Positions 1 through 6,178 are shown, counted from the first letter of the stretch. The stretch: DNA of 6,777 nucleotides from Clostridia bacterium (GCA_900769475.1 CAAGGQ010000204.1:1-6777); one strand, 5' to 3'. The notes: generated by a model from the sequence alone, not told the origin. Made by a program: numbers and translations.

Positions 1-1
1 C

Positions 2-232
2 GACCGTTGGCTGACCGACCTCACCGAGGATCTGCCCGACATGGAGGCCACCTTCTACGATCGATATTCTCCCAACGGCAAAAAGGAATTTGACTGGAAG
101 CAGATGAAATTCCTCTCTGAGGAGAACACCTCGGAGGCGAACTACGTTTGGCTCCCCATCCGCTTTGACGAAGAGGGCAACCCCTACATCGAGTGGCGCA
201 GAGCCTGGACGGTGGAGGAGTTTTTGAAGTAG
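2..232 (+). CDS. C-terminal end of a probable glycoside hydrolase, family 43-like (5' truncated)
   Basis: The reading frame is open from the first complete codon at position 2 to the TAG at 230-232, so this is the last 76 residues of a longer protein cut by the window edge. The internal ATG at 41 is not a convincing start: it has no ribosome binding site and the frame continues upstream. The segment begins DRW and ends with a YVWLPIRF stretch followed by a G-x-P-x-I-x-W-x-x-x-W pattern. I associate this tail with bacterial family 43-type hydrolases that attack xylan or arabinan side chains. None of the catalytic acidic residues of the five-bladed propeller lie in this piece, so the enzymatic call rests on the tail alone. 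About 45 residues separate DRW from YVWLP, which is longer than I expect and may be an insertion. Another carbohydrate-active family cannot be excluded. A terminator follows 49 bases after the stop. Confidence 0.55.
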   Translation, partial: DRWLTDLTEDLPDMEATFYDRYSPNGKKEFDWKQMKFLSEENTSEANYVWLPIRFDEEGNPYIEWRRAWTVEEFLK

Positions 233-280
233 AAACAAAAAAAGAAGGCGAGCGTCTGCAAAATTAGCGGCAAAATTGAA

Positions 281-307
281 GCCACCACATTTTTTGTGGT
301 GGCTTTT
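281..307 (+). terminator. Intrinsic terminator of the + strand hydrolase gene
   Basis: A perfect 8-bp stem, GCCACCAC at 281-288 and GTGGTGGC at 296-303, encloses a 7-nt loop and is followed by TTTT. It lies 49 bases after the stop codon of the + strand gene. The U-tract is short but the stem is GC-rich. The hairpin could also slow transcription arriving from the opposite strand. Confidence 0.8.
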
Positions 308-321
308 GATATGCAGAAAGC

Positions 322-348
322 AAAGAAAAGCCCCGCGCGAGGCGGGGC
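322..348 (-). terminator. Intrinsic terminator of the XRE regulator gene
   Basis: Read on the - strand, GCCCCGC (348-342), a 5-nt loop and GCGGGGC (336-330) form a 7-bp all-GC stem followed by TTTTCTTT. It begins only 6 bases after the regulator's stop codon. Together with the hairpin at 281-307 it insulates two convergent genes. Confidence 0.85.
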
Positions 349-354
349 GAAAGA

Positions 355-1410
355 TTAAAGTGCCGCAAGACGTTCTTTGATGCTTGTGTAACGAGGGTCG
401 TTCTTTATCGAGGCAAATACGTTGTCGTTGTTGTTGAGATATCTCAAGTAAGCATGACTGAGCGTTTCCTCGCTGTGCTTTGAAATGTCTTTTCGGCTGA
501 ATTTGATCTTATTAACAAACAAAGATGAATGGTTAATTTCTGTGAAGTTCTTAAATTTTTCGCAGTACAGTACCATTTTTTCAAGTTCGCCTATTGCTCT
601 ATCAAATTCTCCCGCCTTGCCGCTTTCAAGTGCCATAAAAAAGCTTATCCTTGTTAGACGATCATTGTAAAATCCAAAATCCTCATTCGAAAAGATTATA
701 TGGAACATATCGTAAAGAGATTTCAACATAGTATGCTTTTCTTCGTGAGTGTAGCCGGCATCCTTGCAATCGATCAGATATTTCATATAGAGATACATCC
801 GGTCGCAAACCTTCCAAAAATAATTTTGGCAATGCTCGACAAGCTCGTCACCTTCAAGCACGTGCAAATAAAGATCTTCTGCCGGAGGCATCATATCCGC
901 ATACTGTAATGCTTTGGCTCTATCACCCATGTACAAATAGGTAAAGCATAAACCGCGAATAGCGCCCATCTTATATTCCATATTTGTGGATTCCATAAGC
1001 TGTTCGCCAAGCATAACAATCTCATCAAAGCTTTCGTCAGCATAACCGTTCTGCAAGACTCTCATCAAATAGTAACGAACGGTTTCATCGTTCGGGTATT
1101 TCTTCTGCATTGCACGGCAAAGATTTAATCTTTCTTCCGTTTTTCCTTGGCTGTGAAATTCAGCGTACTGGGCTGTGAACTCCTTGATTTCAGATTGCTT
1201 TTTGCTCTTAGCAATATCGATTTCAAGAAGGACATCTGCGCTGACCTCAAAAATATTTGCTAAAATAGGAAGGTGTGAAATATCGGGGGCTGTCTTATCG
1301 CACTCCCATTGGGAAACTGCATTGGTAGATACACCGAGCAATTCTGCAAGCTGCTCCTGCGTGATATTTCTGTCACGACGAAGTTTTTTGATTGTAGTTC
1401 CAATAGACAT
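355..1410 (-). CDS. XRE-family helix-turn-helix transcriptional regulator with long helical C-terminal domain
   Basis: Predicted cytoplasmic DNA-binding regulator of 351 residues. Residues about 5-62 form a Cro/CI-type helix-turn-helix: an ITQEQLAELLGVS stretch, then NAVSQWE as the recognition helix, then a typical PDISHLPILANIF tail. The remaining roughly 280 residues are helix-rich with spaced aromatic and Ala/Leu positions resembling TPR repeats (about 75-300), as in regulators that sense a peptide or a partner protein. The end, NDPRYTSIKERL, is familiar from clostridial proteins of this class. Two ATGs lie six bases apart. The one at 1410 is chosen because AAAGGAG sits 7 nt before it, whereas only 1 nt separates it from the ATG at 1416. 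The gene stands alone, with its own promoter, terminator and a palindrome suggesting autoregulation. It is markedly AT-richer than its neighbours, so it may have been acquired. The target genes and ligand are unknown. Confidence 0.88.
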   Translation of the reverse strand: MSIGTTIKKLRRDRNITQEQLAELLGVSTNAVSQWECDKTAPDISHLPILANIFEVSADVLLEIDIAKSKKQSEIKEFTAQYAEFHSQGKTEERLNLCRAMQKKYPNDETVRYYLMRVLQNGYADESFDEIVMLGEQLMESTNMEYKMGAIRGLCFTYLYMGDRAKALQYADMMPPAEDLYLHVLEGDELVEHCQNYFWKVCDRMYLYMKYLIDCKDAGYTHEEKHTMLKSLYDMFHIIFSNEDFGFYNDRLTRISFFMALESGKAGEFDRAIGELEKMVLYCEKFKNFTEINHSSLFVNKIKFSRKDISKHSEETLSHAYLRYLNNNDNVFASIKNDPRYTSIKERLAAL

Positions 1411-1417
1411 AATCATT

Positions 1418-1424
1418 CTCCTTT
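1418..1424 (-). promoter_or_regulatory. Ribosome binding site deciding the regulator start
   Basis: AAAGGAG on the - strand. It is 7 nt from the ATG at 1410 but only 1 nt from the in-frame ATG at 1416, so it selects the downstream start and removes two residues from the longest frame. Confidence 0.8.
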
Positions 1425-1433
1425 GTGATAATT

Positions 1434-1447
1434 CAAAAGCGCTTTTG
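1434..1447. promoter_or_regulatory. Perfect 14-bp palindrome, candidate operator of the XRE regulator
   Basis: CAAAAGCGCTTTTG reads identically on both strands. It lies between the -10 box (1455-1460) and the ribosome binding site of the regulator gene, starting about where transcription would begin. A dimeric helix-turn-helix repressor bound here would block its own promoter. That role is inferred from symmetry and position; binding is not shown. Confidence 0.55.
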
Positions 1448-1454
1448 TACCCTA

Positions 1455-1460
1455 ATTATA
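1455..1460 (-). promoter_or_regulatory. -10 box of the XRE regulator promoter
   Basis: A perfect TATAAT on the - strand, 45 bases before the chosen start codon, inside an AT-rich region. The hexamer 17 bp further upstream, TGTAAA, is only a weak match to the -35 consensus, so the promoter may be weak or activator-dependent. It would place the transcription start near 1448. Confidence 0.6.
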
Positions 1461-1560
1461 CATATCTTTTTTAAGTTTTTACACCAAGCATTTTACCAAT
1501 GCAATTCAACTTGTGCTTTAATATTTACAGCAATAGTTTAACACAAAAAGATAAAAAAGT

Positions 1561-1687
1561 CAAAATACGGACTCGCATTTTCCGCTTTCCCGACGCCCGG
1601 CGTCCGGGGCAAGCATAGCGAGTGGCAGTTCACGCACGATCAGGCAGAAGCCCGAACCCACTATCCGCAGGGGAAAACGGGGTAGCA
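1561..1687. other. GC-rich non-coding block of unknown nature, with inverted repeats
   Basis: This block turns abruptly from AT-rich DNA (1461-1560, where no gene or strong signal is seen) to GC-rich. Two inverted pairs are visible. CCGCTTTCCC at 1582-1591 matches the complement of 1671-1680 at 9 of 10 positions. A tight hairpin, GACGCC-C-GGCGTC, sits at 1592-1604. A 79-codon frame on the - strand crosses both this block and the adjacent palindromic repeat, but it has no credible ribosome binding site and no recognisable protein features, so I do not call it a gene. The block could be a structured RNA, a degraded element or an outer part of the neighbouring repeat; the sequence does not decide. 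Confidence 0.35.
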
Positions 1688-1808
1688 AAGGCTCCCTTGT
1701 GCAAAGGGAGCTGTCACCGTAGGTGACTGAGGGATTGTTTTTGTTCTGTAAATTTACAATCCCTCCGTCTTGCTCCGCAAGCCACCTCCCTTTACACAAG
1801 GGAGGCTT
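1688..1808. repeat. 121-bp nested-palindrome interspersed repeat (MITE/REP-like)
   Basis: The ends form 23-bp terminal inverted repeats (1688-1710 and 1786-1808) agreeing at 21 of 23 positions. Inside are further inverted pairs: CTCCCTT/AAGGGAG within the left end, the hairpin GTCACC-GTA-GGTGAC at 1713-1727, GAGGGATTGT at 1729-1738 against ACAATCCCTC at 1756-1765, and CTTGC-TCC-GCAAG at 1769-1781. This architecture, especially the CTCCCTT...AAGGGAG ends with GGTGAC and GAGGGATTGT inside, resembles a repeat I recall in many copies between genes of gut Clostridia; that is memory, not a search. It encodes no transposase, so any movement would need an enzyme supplied elsewhere. As RNA it would fold strongly on either strand. 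Confidence 0.75.
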
Positions 1809-1828
1809 GGGTAAGCTATTGCCGGCAG

Positions 1829-1864
1829 AAAAAACACCACCAAAGAAATCTCCTTGGTGGTGTT
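1829..1864 (-). terminator. Intrinsic terminator of the malic-enzyme operon
   Basis: On the - strand a perfect 11-bp stem, AACACCACCAA (1864-1854) and TTGGTGGTGTT (1843-1833), with a 10-nt loop runs into six Ts (1834-1829). It lies 64 bases after the malic enzyme stop. It is the only terminator visible for the five-gene - strand cluster. Confidence 0.88.
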
Positions 1865-1927
1865 CGTACTTTCTCCGCTAAGAATGCAGAGGCGAAAGCC
1901 TTCTTTTTTTAATTCGTATGCGTTTTT

Positions 1928-3103
1928 TTAAATTCTCGCCACGCCGGTCTCTTTTGCCGCCTTGATGACGGCGGCGGCAACCACAGGAGCTACCTGCTTA
2001 TTCAGAGCGGCGGGGATGATGTTCTCCTCGTTCAGTTCCTCGTCGGAGATCAAGGAGGCCAGGGCCAGGGAGGTGGCTACCTTCATTTCCTCGTTGATGC
2101 AGGTGGCGCGGCAATCCAGGGCGCCCCGGAAGATGCCGGGGAAGGCCAGCACGTTGTTGATCTGATTGGGGAAATCCGAGCGTCCCGTACCAACCACCCG
2201 GGCACCGGCGGCCTTGGCCAGATCGGGCAGGATCTCGGGGTTGGGATTGGCCATGGGGAAAACGATGGCGTCCGTGTTCATGGAGCGCACCATGTCCTCG
2301 CTCACCACGTTGGGAGCCGAAACGCCGATAAAGACGTCGGCACCGATCATGGCGTCGGCCAGGGTTCCCTGAAGCCGGGCGGGATTGGTCAGCTCCGCCA
2401 TCTCGGCGTGGGCGGGGTTCAGATCCTTCATGCCGCGGCAGAGGATGCCAAAGCGATCCACCATGGTCAGATACTTCACGCCCATGTTGAGCAGATGCTT
2501 TCCAATGGCACAGCCTGCCGAGCCTGCGCCGTTGATCACCACCTTGACCTCGCCGATCTTCTTTTTTACCACCTTGAGGGCATTGATAAGAGCGGCGGCC
2601 ACCACAATGGCGGTGCCGTGCTGATCGTCGTGGAAGACGGGAATATCGCAGATATCCTTCAGCTTTCGTTCAATCTCAAAGCAACGGGGAGCGCTGATGT
2701 CCTCCAGGTTGATGCCGCCAAAGCTTCCCGAAAGGAGATAGACCGTGCGCACGATCTCCTCCACGTCCTTGCTGCGGATGCAGAGGGGGAAGGCGTCCAC
2801 ATCGGCAAACTCCTTAAAGAGGGCACACTTGCCCTCCATCACCGGCATGCCGGCCTCGGGGCCGATGTCCCCCAGACCCAGCACCGCGGTGCCATCGGTG
2901 ACCACGGCCACCAGATTGCCCCGACGGGTCAACTCGTAGGAGAGATTCACGTCCTTTTGGATCTCCAGGCAGGGCTCGGCCACGCCGGGAGTATAGGCCA
3001 GGGAGAGGTCATGGCGATCGTTGACATGGCAACGGGAAACGACCTCGATCTTTCCCTTCCATTCATAGTGCTTTTCCAGGGATTCTTCGCGTATGGTTTT
3101 CAT
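1928..3103 (-). CDS. NAD(P)-dependent malic enzyme, short bacterial form
   Basis: Catalyses oxidative decarboxylation of malate to pyruvate and CO2, yielding NADH or NADPH, in the cytoplasm. The 391 residues match the usual short bacterial form without a phosphotransacetylase-like domain. Motifs in order: YTPGVAEP at 37-44 with the catalytic Tyr37; EGK with the catalytic Lys92; NLEDI with metal ligands near Glu134/Asp135; FHDDQHGTA at 158-165 with a further metal-binding Asp; dinucleotide loop GAGSAG at 192-197; and SDFPNQINN at 309-317 lining the substrate site. The frame is open as far as 3421, but the ATG at 3103 is chosen because AAAGGA lies 6 nt before it and homology begins there. It starts 32 bases after the fusion gene's stop and is followed by the operon terminator. 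Cofactor preference cannot be read safely. It resembles Bacillus YtsJ or the MaeB catalytic part. Confidence 0.96.
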   Translation of the reverse strand: MKTIREESLEKHYEWKGKIEVVSRCHVNDRHDLSLAYTPGVAEPCLEIQKDVNLSYELTRRGNLVAVVTDGTAVLGLGDIGPEAGMPVMEGKCALFKEFADVDAFPLCIRSKDVEEIVRTVYLLSGSFGGINLEDISAPRCFEIERKLKDICDIPVFHDDQHGTAIVVAAALINALKVVKKKIGEVKVVINGAGSAGCAIGKHLLNMGVKYLTMVDRFGILCRGMKDLNPAHAEMAELTNPARLQGTLADAMIGADVFIGVSAPNVVSEDMVRSMNTDAIVFPMANPNPEILPDLAKAAGARVVGTGRSDFPNQINNVLAFPGIFRGALDCRATCINEEMKVATSLALASLISDEELNEENIIPAALNKQVAPVVAAAVIKAAKETGVARI

Positions 3104-3109
3104 AATAAT

Positions 3110-3115
3110 TCCTTT
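3110..3115 (-). promoter_or_regulatory. Ribosome binding site deciding the malic enzyme start
   Basis: AAAGGA on the - strand, 6 nt before the ATG at 3103 and inside the 32-nt gap after the upstream gene. It rules out the longer frame that would begin at 3421 inside the preceding coding region. Confidence 0.8.
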
Positions 3116-3135
3116 CGATGGGGGAGTATGAAGGA

Positions 3136-4785
3136 TCAGACCAGATCCAGGATCGCCAAAACGATCCAAAAAATCAGGCAAAGGAGTACGGCGGGGGAGG
3201 AGAGTGCTCCCAGGAGTCGCCGAGGGAGTGCCTTGAGGGGACAGGGCACCGTATAGGAGGAATCTACGTTTCGCTTGGCGTAGAGGTGATAGATCTTTCG
3301 CGCCTCGCCCGCGGCAAAGGCGGCAAAGAGCAAAAAGAGCACCACCAGGCAAAAAACGAAGATCTCGGTGCTTCCGGCGTGGAGATAGAAGGCCGAAAGA
3401 TAGGGCTGTCCAAAGAGGCAAAAGAGGTTATAGAGCAGGTGCAGGAGCACCACAGCCGGATAGGAGCGGGTAACGTAGAGGGTGCAGGCCAGGAGCAATC
3501 CCAACACCAGGTAGGACAAAAACAGGGGGAAAGAGAAGTGGAGCATGGCAAAGAGGAGGGCGCTGACGCACAGGGATACGGGTACCCCGTAGCCTTCGTA
3601 TTCGGCGCAGAGGATGGCGCGAAAGACCAGCTCCTCCAGAAAGGCGGGGAGAATGCCGTAGGCAAGGATCACAAAGATCAGCTGTCCGGCGTTTCCTTGG
3701 AGCTTTGCCACAAAGGTGGAATAGAGGGTGAAGCTGCCCTGCAGGGAGGAGATCCCTCCCGTGAGGATCCCGCAGAGCAGACCGCCGGTGATCATCATGA
3801 CCAGCATACAAAGCAGGAACCAAAGGCGCTCGGGACGGAAGAGCCGCAGGCGCAGGCGGTGGGAAAAGCGCTTTCCCCGCAACCAAAGGTAAACGCCTGT
3901 GGTGGGAAGAAAGATTAGCAGCTGGAGCAGGATCACCAAAAGGAATTCGTTTCCGCGGGTCACCAGCAGAGTGTCCAGCCCTCGGGAGAGAAGCAGTAAC
4001 AGAAAGAGAGAGAGCACCAGCAGCGGCGGCGTGTGCAAGGGAGACGCCTTGGCGATGAGCCATTGGTGAACTTCCTTGGTGTGGCTCCCCAGGGAGCAGG
4101 CCAGGCGTTGGCAGAGGTTGGAGATGGCCTCGTTGAGGCGCTGTAAGGGGAAGTCTTCTTCCGGGAGAGGCTCCGCGGAGGCTTCTGCGGGCACCGGCAA
4201 TCCGGTGGCGGGGAGCGGCGCGCTTTGGCAGGTCAGCTGTCCCCGCTCAGTGTAAAGATAGGCCACCGGGCGATCGTGAGGCTCAGTGGGAACCTCCTTG
4301 ACCACCATGGAGCCAAAGACCACCCCGGCGCAGATTCCGGGGAAGGCGGTCAAAAAACGGTCGTAGTAGCCCTTCCCGTAGCCCAGGCGTCGCCCCGCGG
4401 GGTCAAAGGTTAGGGCAGGGAGCAGGCAAAGGGTATGCTCGGTGGGAACGCAGAGAGGAGCTCTCTCCTCGGGCTCGTGGATTCCGTAGGCCCCACGGCG
4501 CAAACGCGCGCCCGGTTTCAGCAAGTAAAATTGCATGATCTCCTTCTCTGTATCACAGCGGGGGAAGGCGATCCCCTTGCCGTCCTTGCGGGCGAATTGC
4601 ACTAAGGGGAGCAGATCCACCTCTCCCGGAAGGGGGGCAAAGAGCAGAAGGATATCGGCCTTTTGATAGAGCTCTGACCGAAGGATGGCCTGCACGATGG
4701 CGCGGCTCATGGATGCCCGCTCCTCGGGGGCGATGGTGGCGCGGCGCTCCTTCAGGCGCGCCCGTAGCTGTTCCTTGGTGATCAT
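3136..4785 (-). CDS. Fusion: 5-formyltetrahydrofolate cyclo-ligase + CPBP-family intramembrane protease
   Basis: One 549-residue frame joins two proteins. Residues 1-183 are a complete 5-formyltetrahydrofolate cyclo-ligase (ATP-dependent conversion to 5,10-methenyltetrahydrofolate): basic N-terminal helix, PLPGEVD at 51-57, and the ATP/substrate loop FDPAGRRLGYGKGYYDRFL at 127-145, then EPHDRPVAYLYTER. A Pro/Ala/Glu-rich linker (about 188-213) and a short amphipathic stretch follow. Residues about 253-549 are hydrophobic, with about eight membrane segments. They carry the CPBP (CAAX protease/bacteriocin-processing) motifs: EELVFR (Glu384, Glu385, Arg389), FAMLH (Phe412, His416) and HLLYN (His449, Asn453). 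Both halves keep their key residues. Each is normally a separate protein, and I do not know this fusion as characterised. The start overlaps the DJ-1 gene stop as ATGA with no clear ribosome binding site, so translation is probably coupled. The protease substrate is unknown. Confidence 0.9.
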   Translation of the reverse strand: MITKEQLRARLKERRATIAPEERASMSRAIVQAILRSELYQKADILLLFAPLPGEVDLLPLVQFARKDGKGIAFPRCDTEKEIMQFYLLKPGARLRRGAYGIHEPEERAPLCVPTEHTLCLLPALTFDPAGRRLGYGKGYYDRFLTAFPGICAGVVFGSMVVKEVPTEPHDRPVAYLYTERGQLTCQSAPLPATGLPVPAEASAEPLPEEDFPLQRLNEAISNLCQRLACSLGSHTKEVHQWLIAKASPLHTPPLLVLSLFLLLLLSRGLDTLLVTRGNEFLLVILLQLLIFLPTTGVYLWLRGKRFSHRLRLRLFRPERLWFLLCMLVMMITGGLLCGILTGGISSLQGSFTLYSTFVAKLQGNAGQLIFVILAYGILPAFLEELVFRAILCAEYEGYGVPVSLCVSALLFAMLHFSFPLFLSYLVLGLLLACTLYVTRSYPAVVLLHLLYNLFCLFGQPYLSAFYLHAGSTEIFVFCLVVLFLLFAAFAAGEARKIYHLYAKRNVDSSYTVPCPLKALPRRLLGALSSPAVLLCLIFWIVLAILDLV

Positions 4786-5333
4786 GAGAGGGGATCGGCC
4801 AGAACGGCGCGACGGAGCTCGTCGGCAGCAGTCTGTCCCTTCAGCGCGGCCACCAGAGCCAGTCCGAATTCCAGAGCCACGCCCATGCCGGCGGCGGTGA
4901 TCACCCGTCCGTCGGTCACCACGCGGGTGTCGGTCACCACGGTGGCGCCGGTGAGGTGCTCCTCAAAGCCGGGGAAGCATACGGCCCTCTTGCCCTGCAG
5001 ATACCCCCGTTTGCCCAGCACCATGGGAGCGGCACAAATGGCGGACAGGAAGGCGCCGTTGGACGCGGCGGCACGGAGGGCGGCGTCCACCACCCGGGAT
5101 TCGTCCAGGTGGGTGGCTCCCGGCATTCCGCCGGGGAGGATGATCATTTCGGGCTTGCTGTCACGGAAGAGCAGATCGGGAATGTCAGCCTGCACGGCAA
5201 TGCCGTGAGCACCAACGATGCGGTCGCCGCCAATGCCTACGGTGGTCACCTGCAGTCCCGCGCGGCGGAGCAGATCCAGGGGGCAAAGGGCTTCTACTTC
5301 TTCAAATCCGTTGGCCAAAAAGAGATAGATCAT
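4782..5333 (-). CDS. DJ-1/PfpI family protein (ThiJ/YajL-like)
   Basis: A 183-residue cytoplasmic protein of the DJ-1/PfpI superfamily, the usual length for the DJ-1/YajL branch. GFEEVEAL near the N-terminus supplies the conserved acidic residue (Glu14, equivalent to Glu18 of human DJ-1). ILPGGMPG at 65-72 is the family loop. SAICAAP at 97-103 is the nucleophile elbow with Cys100. AAGMGVALEFGLALVAALKG near the C-terminus matches the family's final helix region. Proteins of this branch are linked to protection from oxidative and carbonyl damage; their exact activity (chaperone, glyoxalase-like or deglycase) is debated. Older annotations call such genes thiJ, but nothing here supports a thiamine role. 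The start overlaps the preceding stop as ATGA, with AAAGGA 8 nt upstream inside the preceding gene. Its own end overlaps the fusion gene, so both are probably translated in concert. Confidence 0.93.
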   Translation of the reverse strand: MIYLFLANGFEEVEALCPLDLLRRAGLQVTTVGIGGDRIVGAHGIAVQADIPDLLFRDSKPEMIILPGGMPGATHLDESRVVDAALRAAASNGAFLSAICAAPMVLGKRGYLQGKRAVCFPGFEEHLTGATVVTDTRVVTDGRVITAAGMGVALEFGLALVAALKGQTAADELRRAVLADPLS

Positions 5334-6175
5334 AATCGAATTCCTTTCTTAGAGGGAGGTGAGAGATCGGTGCGTTCCCAGCCCATGCTTTTTCCAATGG
5401 GCTCTCCCTGTCGGAAGAAGCCTAAGGATGCCAGCACGCGCACGGCGGAATAGGCGTCGCGGCCGCGGATGCGGGTCAACTCCGAGAATTGCTTTACGGT
5501 AAAGTGGGCGGGAAGACCCTCGGGAACGAAGGGGGCGAAGTCAGCGGGGGAGGCGAGCTCCATTTCGCCAAGGAGGGCCAGGGGGATGCGCTCGTAGCGC
5601 TCCGAGCCCCGTTTGCCGTCCCGGGAACGGCGTCCGTTTTGTAGGCGGAAGTCCTCCACCTCCAAAAAGAGCAGATGGAACTGCAGGCGGGGGTGGCCAA
5701 GATAGGGACGCAAGCAATAGAGCTCGGGGAGCAGATCCTCGGGGCGTCCCCGCTTGGGCGAGCGGACGCGGGGAGCGATCTCCAGGGTTTTGGGATCGAT
5801 CCAGGAGATCCACTTGCGTACGGGAATGGGATGCACCACCATTACGGTGCACTCGGTGTGCTCCAGGTAGTGCTCGATCTTCTTTTTCATGGGGAGGAAG
5901 GCCCCCGTTTGCACCTCAAAGGCCAGGTTGCCCACCCGCACGTCGGAAACGAAACGGGTGTTGCCCACACCAACCTCGTGGTATTCCTCCTTGGGACAGA
6001 GAAAATGCTTGATGGCGGCGTGAAGACGCTTTTCCTGCAGGGTGCCGATGCCGGCCTCACCCCGAGGATGCTCACGGAGCAAAAGCTCGCGGCAGATGCG
6101 GTCAAAGCGGGCGGCGCGCACCTCCTCCGGGGGAGGGATGGGAACGCCTGCGGGGGGACGCTTGGGGGCGGCCAT
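5330..6175 (-). CDS. Uncharacterised protein with PD-(D/E)XK-like nuclease motif and C-terminal winged helix
   Basis: A 281-residue soluble protein of unknown function. After a Pro-rich N-terminus, residues about 45-125 look like a restriction-endonuclease-type core: a helix with Glu48 (LQEKRLHAAIK), a strand with Asp78 (VSDVRVG), then FEVQTG giving Glu87 and Gln89, a D-x8-ExQ variant of the D...ExK site. Lys97-99 follow. The middle has a Trp-rich segment (KWISWIDP, 121-128) and a basic stretch (SPKRGRP). Residues about 225-270 look like a winged helix (TVKQFSELTRIRGRDAYSAV). I recall similar unnamed clostridial proteins, but no characterised member. The start is fixed by GGAGG 8 nt upstream and lies 3 bases after the pcrA stop, so the two are co-transcribed. 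A DNA-processing role with the helicase is inferred, not shown. The Gln in place of Lys could also mean an inactive, DNA-binding fold. Confidence 0.7.
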   Translation of the reverse strand: MAAPKRPPAGVPIPPPEEVRAARFDRICRELLLREHPRGEAGIGTLQEKRLHAAIKHFLCPKEEYHEVGVGNTRFVSDVRVGNLAFEVQTGAFLPMKKKIEHYLEHTECTVMVVHPIPVRKWISWIDPKTLEIAPRVRSPKRGRPEDLLPELYCLRPYLGHPRLQFHLLFLEVEDFRLQNGRRSRDGKRGSERYERIPLALLGEMELASPADFAPFVPEGLPAHFTVKQFSELTRIRGRDAYSAVRVLASLGFFRQGEPIGKSMGWERTDLSPPSKKGIRL

Positions 6176-6178
6176 GGG

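Noticed and set aside
1628..1656. GTTC...GAAC pairing suggestive of a tRNA-like fold
   Set aside because: No acceptor stem, anticodon arm or standard T-loop could be built around it.
1560..1799. 79-codon frame on the - strand across the GC-rich block and repeat
   Set aside because: It runs through the nested palindromes, has no plausible ribosome binding site, and shows Cys/Arg/Pro-rich composition typical of a chance frame in repeat DNA.
1889..1910. + strand hairpin (5-bp stem with GAAA loop) followed by seven Ts
   Set aside because: The stem is short and contains a G-T pair, and no + strand gene lies upstream to terminate, so it may be chance in the malic enzyme 3' region.
2408..3256. Long + strand frame (282 codons) opposite malic enzyme, and a similar one at 3118-3918
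   Set aside because: Both are antisense to genes with clear family motifs. Their His/Gln/Gly-rich products look like shadows created by GC-rich codon bias.
3104..3421. N-terminal extension of malic enzyme to an ATG at 3421
   Set aside because: The extra 106 codons overlap the fusion gene's membrane domain in another frame and resemble no malic enzyme. A good ribosome binding site precedes the ATG at 3103.
3428..4063. 211-codon - strand frame inside the fusion gene
   Set aside because: Pro/Arg/Ala-rich out-of-frame product over the CPBP domain, whose real frame carries the protease motifs.
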